From: Sphingomonas sp. UV9
Lineage (GTDB): Bacteria > Pseudomonadota > Alphaproteobacteria > Sphingomonadales > Sphingomonadaceae
Direction of reading: 5' to 3'
DNA: 64,000 bases
Assembly: GCF_004101245.1 (NCBI RefSeq)
Contig: NZ_SCIN01000005.1
Location: 1 to 64,000 of the forward strand
Below, piece by piece: positions 18,823-27,357 of the stretch. Made by a program: the position numbers and the translations under genes. How positions within the stretch are numbered: position 1 is the first letter of the stretch; the number at the start of each line of letters is the position of its first letter. The notes under the pieces were generated by a model. That model saw nothing but the letters and a program-made list of their open reading frames with translations. It did no database searches and was not told where the DNA came from.

Positions 18823-20124
18823 TTATTCGCGCAGCGCCTCTTCGCGCAGCCGGGTGAAGGGCGTCAGGATATAGGCCATGATCGAACGCTTATCGCCGAT
18901 CAGGTTGACGTCCGCCGTCATGCCCGGACCGATCACCAGACGCCGGCCTCCGGGTCCGCGGAAGTTCTGCGCATCGGCGCGTACCCGCACGGTGTAATGG
19001 CTCTCTCCGGTGCGCTCCTCGAGCGTGGCGTCGGGCGAGATGGTCAGGACGCGGCCGTCCATGCCGCCATAGACGCCGGACTCGTACGCGGTGATGTTGA
19101 CCCGGGCGCGCTGACCGATGCGCACGGCGGCGATGTCCTTGGGGCTGACGAGCGCCTCCACGGTCAGCGTCTCGGCGCTCGGCACCACTTCGACGATCGG
19201 CTGGCCAGCGCCGATGCTGCTGCCGACCGTCGACACGAGCACGCGATTGACGCGACCATCCACGGGGGAGGCGACCGTCGCGCGCCCGAGCTTGGCGGCA
19301 AGCGCCGGCATCGAGCGCTGGCGCGAGGCCATCTCGGATTGCGCGGCGGCCAGATCCGTCCCCGCCTGCGCGCGCCAGCTGCTCCGCACCTGGGCAAGGC
19401 TCGCCCGCGCTTCGGCGACGGCGGATTGCGCGCGGGCGATCGCTGCCGAGGCCTGGGCGGCATCGGTTCCCGCGACCGCGGCACTGTTCTCCAGCTGGAT
19501 CAGTGTCAGCTGCGGCTCGATCCCACGCTGGACGAGCGGACGGATCATCTCGAGCTGGCGCTGCGCGGAATCGCGCGCCGATACCCGCGAGGCATAGGCC
19601 GATCGCGCTTCGGCGACCGCACGCTCGGCTTGCGCCGCGCGCGCGGCCCCCGCTGCGCTGAGGCTGGCGAGATCGCTCATGCGTGCCGCGTGGAGCGAGC
19701 GTTCGATGCCGATCTGCTGCGCAACCTCGGGCGTGGTCGCCGCGGGATAAACCGGTTCGCGGCCGGCGATCTCCGCCTGCAACCGGGCGATCTTGGCGTT
19801 GAGCGCACCGACCGTGATCTCGCTACTGCCGAATTCCGCCCCCGCCTGGGTCTGGTCGAGCCGGACGAGCGGCTGGCCGCGCTTCACGAGGTCGCCGACA
19901 TGGACCAGGATCGCCGAGACGACCCCGCCTTCGAAGTTGCTGAGCACCTGCAATCGGCTGCTCGGCACGACGCGGCCGGGCGCGTGGACGGTGCGATCCA
20001 GCTTCACGATGCTGGCCCAGACGATGAAGACGACGATAAAGCCCAGGATCAACCACAGCAGCAGGTTCGACACCGCCTTGGGCTTGATGCGATCGGCGAG
20101 GTCTTCGAGATGCGTGTCGGTCAT
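18823..20124 (-). CDS. Type I secretion membrane-fusion (HlyD-family) protein
   Basis: A 433-residue periplasmic adaptor. It has a short cytoplasmic N-terminus (MTDTHLEDLADRIKP), one TM helix (about 20-41), a lipoyl/barrel-sandwich half (HAPGRVVPSSRLQVLSNFEGG), a long Ala/Arg/Gln-rich coiled-coil hairpin (about 95-260), the second barrel half (VASPVDGRVNRVLV) and a beta-barrel (VEALVSPKDIAAVRIGQRARVNI). This is the standard HlyD/PrtE/LapC layout and length. It follows the ABC gene by 11 nt, third in the tolC-ABC-hlyD operon, and should bridge the inner-membrane ABC protein and TolC for export of the RTX substrates. Confidence 0.93.
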   Translation of the reverse strand: MTDTHLEDLADRIKPKAVSNLLLWLILGFIVVFIVWASIVKLDRTVHAPGRVVPSSRLQVLSNFEGGVVSAILVHVGDLVKRGQPLVRLDQTQAGAEFGSSEITVGALNAKIARLQAEIAGREPVYPAATTPEVAQQIGIERSLHAARMSDLASLSAAGAARAAQAERAVAEARSAYASRVSARDSAQRQLEMIRPLVQRGIEPQLTLIQLENSAAVAGTDAAQASAAIARAQSAVAEARASLAQVRSSWRAQAGTDLAAAQSEMASRQRSMPALAAKLGRATVASPVDGRVNRVLVSTVGSSIGAGQPIVEVVPSAETLTVEALVSPKDIAAVRIGQRARVNITAYESGVYGGMDGRVLTISPDATLEERTGESHYTVRVRADAQNFRGPGGRRLVIGPGMTADVNLIGDKRSIMAYILTPFTRLREEALRE

Positions 20125-20135
20125 GGGTTCGGTAC

Positions 20136-21896
20136 TCAGGCCGCAGTGCGGGGACGCTGGAGCGATTGCAGGACGGCGTCGCGGGGGCCATCCTGGACGA
20201 CCTTGCCCGCCTCGACGACGACGATGCGGTCGACCAGCCGGACGAGGGCAGGGCGGTGCGTGATGAGCACGAAGGTGCGGCCCTGCAACTCGGTCTGAAG
20301 CCGATCGATTAGCTGCATTTCGGTCGTCTGGTCCATCGCACTGGTGGGCTCGTCGAACACCAGCACCTGCGGACGTCCGGCAAGCGCGCGCGCAAGGCTG
20401 ATCGACTGGCGCTGGCCGCCCGACAGGCCCTCGCCGCGATCTGCGAGCATCAGGTCATAGCCATTGGCGATCCGCCCCATGAAACCATGCGTGCCGGTCA
20501 GCTCGGCGACGCGCAGCATCTCGGCATCGTCGACGCCGGGTCGGCCGAGCGTGATGTTCTCGCGCACCGAACCGCTCAGCAGCACGCTTTCCTGCAGCGC
20601 AGTGCCAACCAGCGCGCGCATCGCATGTGGATCATATTGGCGGATGTCGGTGCCATCGATCATCACCAGCCCCTCCTGCGGCGGGTAAAGACCGAGGATG
20701 AGGCGCGCGATCGTCGACTTGCCCGATCCGACCCTGCCGAGCAGTGCGACGCGCTGCCCCGCCGGAATGACCAGATCGAGCCCGTCGAACGTCTTTTCCG
20801 CAGCACCCGGATAGCGGAACGAGACCCCGCGCAACTCGATCCGGCCATCGAAGCGGGCGGGCTTGAGCGCGGTGCCGCGAGGCTCCTCGGACCCGGTTTC
20901 CATCATCGCGTCGATCTGCTTGTACGCCGTGCGCGTCGCCGACAGCCGCGAGAGCAGTGCCGCAATCGTCGCCAGCGGCTGCACCGCACGGCCCGACAGG
21001 ATCGAACAGGCCACCAGCGCGCCGGTGGTCAGCTTGTGATCGGCGATCAGGAACACGCCGACGACGACGGTACCAGCATAGGCCAGCGTGTTCGCCGAGG
21101 CCGCGACCGTGGTCGCGATCGTCGAGACCAGGCGTTGGCGCGTCGAACTGTCCGAATGCTGCTGGTTGGCCTTTTTCCAGCGCTGGCCGAGCAGGCCGCT
21201 GGCACCGCTGGTCTTGACCATTTCGAGCGCGCCCACGGTCTCGACCAGCACGCTCTGCTTGGTCAGCCCTTCGCTCATCGAGCGCGCCGACAACCGGTCG
21301 AGCGCAGGTCGCGTCAGCCACCCCGCGCCGATGACGATCGGGATCGCCGCCAGCGGCACCCACACCACCATCCCGCCGAGGATGGCGATGAAGATCAAGG
21401 TGATGACGATGAATGGCACGTCGACCAGCGCGGTCATCGTCGCGGACGCGAAGAAGTCGCGCAGCGTCTCGAGCTCGCGCATCATGCCGGTCAGCGCACC
21501 GGTCGATCCCTTTTTCTGGTCGAGCCGGATCGCGACCAGCCGGCGGAACACGCGTCCACCGATCTCGTGATCGATGTCGGCGCCCGCCAGATCGGTAAAA
21601 TAGGCGCGCAGGACGCGGAGTATGAAATCGAACACCACCACGATCGCCAGTCCGATCGACAGCGCGACGAGCGAGGAGAAGGCATTGTTGGGGACGACGC
21701 GGTCATACACCGTCATCGTGAACAGCGACGTGATCAGCCCGAAGATATTGATCATCGCAGCCGCCAGCGCGACCTTCAGATAGGTGCCCTTGTTGCGCAG
21801 CATCGGCTCGACCAGCCACGGCGCGAAGCGCGGCCGCGGATGCTCGATCATGTCGTGACCGGACCTGTCATGGGGCAGGGCATGAGGAGGGATCAT
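20136..21896 (-). CDS. Type I secretion ABC transporter (RTX exporter)
   Basis: A 586-residue fused permease/ATPase, inner membrane. The TM domain with about six helices spans 40-320 (INIFGLITSLFTMTVYDRVVPN is characteristic of type I/LapB-like exporters). The ATPase shows Walker A LLGRVGSGKST (about 385), signature LSGGQRQ, Walker B VLVFDEPTS and the H-loop THRPAL. No N-terminal C39 peptidase or C39-like domain is present, so it is not a bacteriocin-processing exporter. Start ATG 21896 overlaps the TolC stop by 4 bp (ATGA), indicating translational coupling. Likely substrates are the two RTX proteins of this window. Confidence 0.93.
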   Translation of the reverse strand: MIPPHALPHDRSGHDMIEHPRPRFAPWLVEPMLRNKGTYLKVALAAAMINIFGLITSLFTMTVYDRVVPNNAFSSLVALSIGLAIVVVFDFILRVLRAYFTDLAGADIDHEIGGRVFRRLVAIRLDQKKGSTGALTGMMRELETLRDFFASATMTALVDVPFIVITLIFIAILGGMVVWVPLAAIPIVIGAGWLTRPALDRLSARSMSEGLTKQSVLVETVGALEMVKTSGASGLLGQRWKKANQQHSDSSTRQRLVSTIATTVAASANTLAYAGTVVVGVFLIADHKLTTGALVACSILSGRAVQPLATIAALLSRLSATRTAYKQIDAMMETGSEEPRGTALKPARFDGRIELRGVSFRYPGAAEKTFDGLDLVIPAGQRVALLGRVGSGKSTIARLILGLYPPQEGLVMIDGTDIRQYDPHAMRALVGTALQESVLLSGSVRENITLGRPGVDDAEMLRVAELTGTHGFMGRIANGYDLMLADRGEGLSGGQRQSISLARALAGRPQVLVFDEPTSAMDQTTEMQLIDRLQTELQGRTFVLITHRPALVRLVDRIVVVEAGKVVQDGPRDAVLQSLQRPRTAA

Positions 21897-23575
21897 CGGG
21901 GTTCCAGCGCGGCAGGTTGAATGCCCAGTGCCGGCAGCAGCCGGCCGGTCCGGGCGAGAAGCGCGTAGCGCGCGGTATCGAGTTCGATCACGGTCTGGAC
22001 GTAGCGGGCGGCGACCCCGAAATAATTGCTCTGCGACGCGAGCAGGTCGAACAGCGTGCCGCGCGAAACGCGGAACCGCTCCGCCAGCACGTCGCGCGCG
22101 CGCCGGCTCGCCAGGTAATTGGCTTCGATCGCGGTCTGCGCATCCTGCAATGCGGCGACGTCGGCCAGCGCAATCTGTGCATCACGCTGTGAATCGAGGC
22201 GGGTACGCCGCAACCGGGCATCGGCACCGTCGGCGCGCGCCTGCGCCTGGTCGACGCGCTGCGGCCCGCCACCACCCAGCCGCATGCTGAGCGTCAGGCT
22301 GCCGCGGATGTCATAATCGCGTGCCGTCTCGATGATGCCGTAGCGGCCGGCATCGATCCCGCCCGATAGCTGCGGCAACAGATCCGACTTCACCGCGCGC
22401 ACGTCCGATCGTGCCGCATCGACGCCGAGCTTGGCCGCGCGGATCGCGGGCAGCGTATCGATATCCGCGACCATGGTCGCAGTGCCGATGCCGGCGAGCG
22501 ACGGCTCCGGCGCACGCGCCAGCCCGACCGGCGGCGCATGACCGATCACCGCGGTATATTGCGCTTCTGCGCCGGCCAGCTGGCGCCGGAAATCGGCAAG
22601 CTGTGAATCCGACGATGCGATATAGCTGTCGACCTGGGCTACGTCGCCCGCTGCGGCCGCGCCCTGAAGGATGCGATCCTCGATGCTGCTGCGCAGGCTG
22701 CGCTGGCTGATCGCGAAGGCCTCGCCCAGCCGGACGAGAACGCGGTAGCCATAGACGGTGTACCAGGCCGAGACCGCGCTCAGGGCGACCTGCGTACCGA
22801 TATCCTCGACATTGGCGCGCGCCGCGTTCAGCCGGGCCTCGCTCGCGCGGATCCGACCGAGGCTTGCGCCGAAATCGATCAACGGCTGCTGGATGCGGAG
22901 CAACCCATCGGTGCGATGGCTCGGACGCGAACGTTCGAGGACGTTGTTCGGATCGTTCGAAAACGCCCGGTCGATGATCCGGAAGGTCGAGATCGACAGA
23001 TCGGCGACGGGCAGTGCGCGCGCGCGCGCCTCGCCGCGTACGCCCTTGGCCTCGTCCGTCTGCGCGATCGCCTCGTCGAGCGAGGGATTGCGTGTAACCG
23101 CCTCGCTGATCACCTGCCGAAAGATCGCAAGCGAAGACTGCGCATGCGCCAGTTGGAGGATCGGGTCGGCCGTCGGATCGATGCGCAACGGATCCCCGCT
23201 CGGTGCCGGCAGCCCCCCGGGTACGCCCTGCGCCCAGGCGCCGAGCTGCGGCGTGCTGCGAAGCGGGGTCGGCGGGCCATAGGCCGTGCCGGACGGTCGC
23301 GCGAGCGGCTCGCTCGGGATCGCCAGGTCGATCGTCGGTACGGGCGTGGGCGACACGGTTACCGGCGTCGGAACGGACGCTTGGGGAAGGGAAGGCGATG
23401 GCGGCAGCGGTCGCGGCGTTGCGCCCTGCTGCGGATCGACGACCAGCGACCCTTGCGTTGCCGACGGCGCGCGCTGGGCATGGACTGAGGGCGTAACCAA
23501 CGTCAGCCCGGCAGCGACGACCGCACGGCACCCGGCGGAACGGCGTACGCGCACCATCCGTTCTAACGCCTGCAT
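21893..23575 (-). CDS. TolC-family outer-membrane secretion protein
   Basis: A 560-residue protein when started at ATG 23575, chosen because it gives a signal peptide (hydrophobic AVVAAGLTLVTPSVHA, cleavage before QRAP). The frame stays open further upstream without signal-like sequence; ATG 23557 is an alternative. A Pro-rich linker (about 35-100) precedes two outer-membrane-efflux (OEP) repeats: alpha-helical stretches such as SLDEAIAQTDEAKGVRGEARAR and DARLRRTRLDSQRDAQIALADV. First gene of the tolC-ABC-hlyD operon; it forms the outer-membrane channel. Confidence 0.9.
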   Translation of the reverse strand: MQALERMVRVRRSAGCRAVVAAGLTLVTPSVHAQRAPSATQGSLVVDPQQGATPRPLPPSPSLPQASVPTPVTVSPTPVPTIDLAIPSEPLARPSGTAYGPPTPLRSTPQLGAWAQGVPGGLPAPSGDPLRIDPTADPILQLAHAQSSLAIFRQVISEAVTRNPSLDEAIAQTDEAKGVRGEARARALPVADLSISTFRIIDRAFSNDPNNVLERSRPSHRTDGLLRIQQPLIDFGASLGRIRASEARLNAARANVEDIGTQVALSAVSAWYTVYGYRVLVRLGEAFAISQRSLRSSIEDRILQGAAAAGDVAQVDSYIASSDSQLADFRRQLAGAEAQYTAVIGHAPPVGLARAPEPSLAGIGTATMVADIDTLPAIRAAKLGVDAARSDVRAVKSDLLPQLSGGIDAGRYGIIETARDYDIRGSLTLSMRLGGGGPQRVDQAQARADGADARLRRTRLDSQRDAQIALADVAALQDAQTAIEANYLASRRARDVLAERFRVSRGTLFDLLASQSNYFGVAARYVQTVIELDTARYALLARTGRLLPALGIQPAALEPR

Positions 23576-24145
23576 CGTGACGCCGAGCGACAATGACCGT
23601 CGCCCCGTACCCGCATGCAGCCATCGCGAAGCACGATGGCCGTCGAACCTGTCATGTCGTCTTACCCCAGCCCCGCACTCGGGTTCGGCTGCACCCACCG
23701 CGCTCGCGGTCAGGACTGCCGACGCCCTTGCTCCCCTAATATGCGGCGGTTACCCTTGCAGGCCCGCCCCCCTGCATTCCCATTCTTCTATTTCGTGGCT
23801 CACGACAAGGGCATCGCGTCATCATACGCGCGACCGTTCCGTTGCCGATGCAGTAGCTTGTGCGGATCTGACCTGGCCGGCGATGATCGCTTGCGCGGCC
23901 GTCGCGATCCACGCCTGTGGCCGGCCTGTCCCGTAGGGGTGCTAGCGATCTTCAGGTGATCGACCATGGACGCCTGTGGTTTCAAGCGACGCTGCCATGA
24001 CGCCCGGACATTCGACGGACGTCAGCGCCAGTACGGTGGTTGACCCGGGCGGTCGTCGCTATGCATGTCTCGGCGATCGTTCGATAGCGCGACCGTGTTC
24101 AGCTCAGCATGCGACATCCTTCATTCCCAGGCAGACCAAATCGTG
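23576..24145. other. Divergent intergenic region, no convincing gene
   Basis: About 570 bp between tolC (minus) and the first nucleotidyltransferase gene (plus). Short ORFs occur on both strands but none has a plausible ribosome site plus recognisable protein features, and none has the W/YxxP leader pattern of the two precursor peptides. It should contain promoters for both flanking operons. Confidence 0.4.
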
Positions 24146-25360
24146 ATGCTTCGCAACAGACCTGACGACCGCGAACTGGCGCTGCTCGCCGCCTGCCTGT
24201 GCCCGCTGACCCTGCCGGACCGGACCGCGGGCATCGCCCGGATCGCCGCACTCCCCTTCGACGCCGACCGGCTGGTCGATCTGGCACACCGACACCGTGT
24301 CAGCGGCTTCGTCGAGGAAGGTCTGAAGGCGATCGGCTACACGCTACCGGACGCGGCTGCGGCCCTTCTGGCGCGGCGCGCGGCAGCGTCGCGAATGCAA
24401 TCCCTGCGCAATGCCGGAGAGGAGATCCGCGTCGGCCAGGCACTGGCCGCAGCCGGGATCGATGCGCTGTTCGTCAAGGGATCGACGCTGGCGATGCATG
24501 CCCACCGCACGCTGATGCTCAAGACGTCCTGGGACGTCGACGTCCTGGTCGCGCGCGACCGGCTGGATGCGGCGTGCGAAACCCTCACGGCGCTTGGCTA
24601 TCGCCTTTCGATCCTGGGGGGGATCACCGATCCGGTGCACATCCGTCGCTATCTGGCCGCGCACAAGGAGTCCGAATGGTATCATGACGAACGCGGGACC
24701 GTCGTCGAATTGCATACCGAACTCGGCGACAATCGTGCGGCCATCACCACGATCGGCCTGGACTCGCCGCGCATGCCGGTCGAACTGATGCCCGGCACGT
24801 CGCTCGCGACGCTCGCGCCGGCACCGCTGTTTGCCTATCTGGTGTTCCACGGCGCCAAGCATCTGTGGGCGCGGCTGAAATGGCTCGCCGACGTCGCCGC
24901 GCTGCTCCACGACGCGGATGTCGAGACGCTGTACCGCAAAGCGGTCGCGCTGGGTGCCGGGCGTTGTCCCGGGCTGGCGATCGTCCTGGCGCACGACATG
25001 TTCGGCATCGCCGTACCGCATGCCTTGCTGGAGGAAATCCACCGCGACCGCGTGACGCGGCGCCTCGTCCGCTTCTGCTACACCGCGATCGTGGCGGAGG
25101 AAGACGCAGAAGGCCGGCTGATGCGTCCGATGCGCGAGTTGATCGCGTTCGAGCGCGCGCAGCTCTGGCTCGTACCCGGTCTGGCCTATCGCTGGGGTGC
25201 CGTCCGCAGCCTGCTTGGCCGGCCCAATGCGGTCACGCATCTACAGGTACCCAACTGGGCGGTTCCCGCCGCCATCCTGACCGGATTGCCGCTGCGCCTG
25301 TTGCGGCGTCCGGCGCGGTTGCGGCCGCAGAGGGCGGGAGAGCCTGCCAAGCCCCTGTAG
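24146..25360 (+). CDS. NTP_transf_5 nucleotidyltransferase (RiPP-associated), copy 1
   Basis: About 404 residues from ATG 24146; the frame is open to ATG 24065 but that extension has lower third-position GC, and neither start has a strong ribosome site. The family signature is present: IDALFVKGSTLAM, then WDVDVLV (catalytic acidic pair DVD) and the C-terminal HGAKHLWARLKWLADVAALL block. Such proteins sit in lasso-peptide loci of the paeninodin/pseudomycoidin type, where the homologue acts after the HprK-type kinase on the phosphorylated C-terminus, reported as sugar addition. Immediately upstream of the exporter gene (28-nt gap). A paralogue with the same KGSTLAM and WARLRWLADVAALL blocks is at 44540. 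Confidence 0.82.
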   Translation: MLRNRPDDRELALLAACLCPLTLPDRTAGIARIAALPFDADRLVDLAHRHRVSGFVEEGLKAIGYTLPDAAAALLARRAAASRMQSLRNAGEEIRVGQALAAAGIDALFVKGSTLAMHAHRTLMLKTSWDVDVLVARDRLDAACETLTALGYRLSILGGITDPVHIRRYLAAHKESEWYHDERGTVVELHTELGDNRAAITTIGLDSPRMPVELMPGTSLATLAPAPLFAYLVFHGAKHLWARLKWLADVAALLHDADVETLYRKAVALGAGRCPGLAIVLAHDMFGIAVPHALLEEIHRDRVTRRLVRFCYTAIVAEEDAEGRLMRPMRELIAFERAQLWLVPGLAYRWGAVRSLLGRPNAVTHLQVPNWAVPAAILTGLPLRLLRRPARLRPQRAGEPAKPL

Positions 25361-25388
25361 CGTCGGTGCGGTCGATCACGACACCAGC

Positions 25389-27188
25389 TTGCTCTCGGTG
25401 CGCCAGCCCCGCATGCTCCGCTGCATGCCGTTCCTTCGCAATCCTACCACCGCCCCTGCGGCCGATGGCCCCACGGGATCGCTGGTCGCGGACGGGAAGG
25501 CGCTGGTCGGCGATTTCGTCCGCTATGGCGGGCGGCGACTGGGCGCCGCGCTCGCGCTGATGCTCGCGGGCGGCATTCTCGAAGGCGTCGGCCTGGCGTT
25601 GCTCGTGCCGATCTTCTCGCTGCTGGCACCGCAGACCGGCGGACGCTGGCGGGCGATGATCGTCGATGCGCTGTCGTCGATCGGGCTGGTCACGCGGCTC
25701 GAGCAATTGGCGGCGGTGCTCCTGGCGTTCTGCCTGCTGGTCGGCGTGCGCGCGGCCGTGCTGTCGGCACGCGACCGGCTGGTGTCGGACCTGTCGCTGG
25801 GGTTCGTCGATCATCGCCGGCTGATGGTCGTCACCGATCTGGCGCACGCGCGCTGGTCGTCGCTGGCGCGGCTGCGGCATGCGCGGATCGCGCACATCCT
25901 GTCGAGCGAGATCACCCGGCTGGCCTTTGCCTGCTCGGTGCTGCTGCAGATGATGACGGCGAGCATCATGCTGGTGACCCAGGCGATCCTGATGATCCTG
26001 CTGTCGCCGGTCGTCGCGGTGCTGATGGTCGGGTTCGCGCTGCTCGGCCTCGTCGTGCTGGTGCCGTTGTCGCGGCGAGCGGCCGATGTCGGCCGATCGA
26101 CCGCACGCTTCGCGTTCCGCATTGCCGGCGAGACGGCCCATTTCCTCGGCGGTCTCAAGATCGCGGTCGCGCACGACATGGCGGATGCCTTCGTCGCGCA
26201 GATCGGTGAGGAGGGGGCACAATTGCGCTCGCAGCTGACCCTCCAGCAACGCTTCCAGTCGCGGGTTGCGATCGTATCGGCGAGTATCGCCTCGCTGGCC
26301 GGGGCAATGATGATCTTCGGTGCGGTGCTGTTCGACATCCCGACCGTGACGCTGCTCGCCGCGCTGGTCGTGCTGGTGCGGATGAGCGGCCCGGTCCGGT
26401 CGCTCCAGCAAAGCGTGCAGCAATTATTCGGCGTGATGCCCGCCTTCACCGCGTTGCACGATCTGAAAGTCGATCTCGGCCCGCCGGTTGCGATCACCAG
26501 CGGCGCCGGCGCGCAGACGGTTCGGCACGGAACGATCCGGTTCGACCGCGTGACCTTTCGCTATCCGGACGCGAGCGCGGCGGTCTTTATGGGGCTCGAT
26601 CTCGTGATCGGCGCGGGCGAGCTGGTCGGGCTGTCGGGTCCTTCGGGCACCGGCAAGACCAGCTTCGTCGACCTGCTGACGGGGCTGCTGGAACCGAGCG
26701 AGGGCAGGATCACGATCGGCGACACCGTGCTGGGCGCGGCCACGCTCGCAAGCTGGCGGCGTCGCCTCGCCTATGTCGCGCAGGACTCCTACCTCATCAA
26801 CGACAGCATCCGTCGCAACCTGACCTGGGGGAGCGACGTCCGCCCCGATCCCGACCTCTGGCAGGCGCTGGCGCAGGCGGGAGCGGCCGACATGGTCGGC
26901 GCGATGCCGCAGGGCCTCGATACGCCGATGGACGATCGCGGCACGCGGCTGTCGGGCGGCGAGCGCCAGCGGATCGCGCTCGCCCGCGCGCTGCTGCGCG
27001 ATCCGCAGCTGCTGATCCTCGACGAGGCGACCAATGCAATCGACATCGCGACCGAACAGGCGGTGATCGCCAATGTGCGCCGGGCGCTGCCCGAGGCGAC
27101 GATCCTGATCATCGCCCACCGCGAGGAAACGCTTCGCGCGTGCGACCGCGTGATCATGCTGGAGACCGCGCAGACCGCCGATACGTAG
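25389..27188 (+). CDS. Peptide ABC exporter (lasso D-type)
   Basis: A 599-residue fused TM-ATPase half-transporter; ATG 25425 is an alternative start giving 587 residues. Hydrophobic helices occupy about 50-320. The ATPase has Walker A SGPSGTGKTS, Q-loop VAQDSYL, signature LSGGERQR, Walker B LLILDEATN and H-loop IAHREE. There is no peptidase domain. In lasso-peptide loci a protein of this type (McjD-like) exports the mature peptide and gives self-immunity. It lies between a RiPP nucleotidyltransferase and a probable isopeptidase, which supports that role. It is distinct from the RTX exporter at 20136 in sequence and context. Confidence 0.85.
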   Translation: MLSVRQPRMLRCMPFLRNPTTAPAADGPTGSLVADGKALVGDFVRYGGRRLGAALALMLAGGILEGVGLALLVPIFSLLAPQTGGRWRAMIVDALSSIGLVTRLEQLAAVLLAFCLLVGVRAAVLSARDRLVSDLSLGFVDHRRLMVVTDLAHARWSSLARLRHARIAHILSSEITRLAFACSVLLQMMTASIMLVTQAILMILLSPVVAVLMVGFALLGLVVLVPLSRRAADVGRSTARFAFRIAGETAHFLGGLKIAVAHDMADAFVAQIGEEGAQLRSQLTLQQRFQSRVAIVSASIASLAGAMMIFGAVLFDIPTVTLLAALVVLVRMSGPVRSLQQSVQQLFGVMPAFTALHDLKVDLGPPVAITSGAGAQTVRHGTIRFDRVTFRYPDASAAVFMGLDLVIGAGELVGLSGPSGTGKTSFVDLLTGLLEPSEGRITIGDTVLGAATLASWRRRLAYVAQDSYLINDSIRRNLTWGSDVRPDPDLWQALAQAGAADMVGAMPQGLDTPMDDRGTRLSGGERQRIALARALLRDPQLLILDEATNAIDIATEQAVIANVRRALPEATILIIAHREETLRACDRVIMLETAQTADT

Positions 27189-27357
27189 CCGTAGAACCCA
27201 ACATGTCGACAGATCGACAGTAAGGGTCGAACCCTGGATCGGAACGCATCGGTAGAGCCCTGTGCCCGTCTTCCCGATAGCAATTCTCCGGATCGGCTTG
27301 CGACGACAGGGCAACCCGTTAAGCGTCATGGATATTGCCGCTTTATCGGAGCCTTCG

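Noticed and set aside
20136..21896. RTX exporter as a peptidase-containing bacteriocin transporter for the small peptides
   Set aside because: It has no N-terminal C39 domain; the lasso-type exporter at 25389 is the better match for peptide export.
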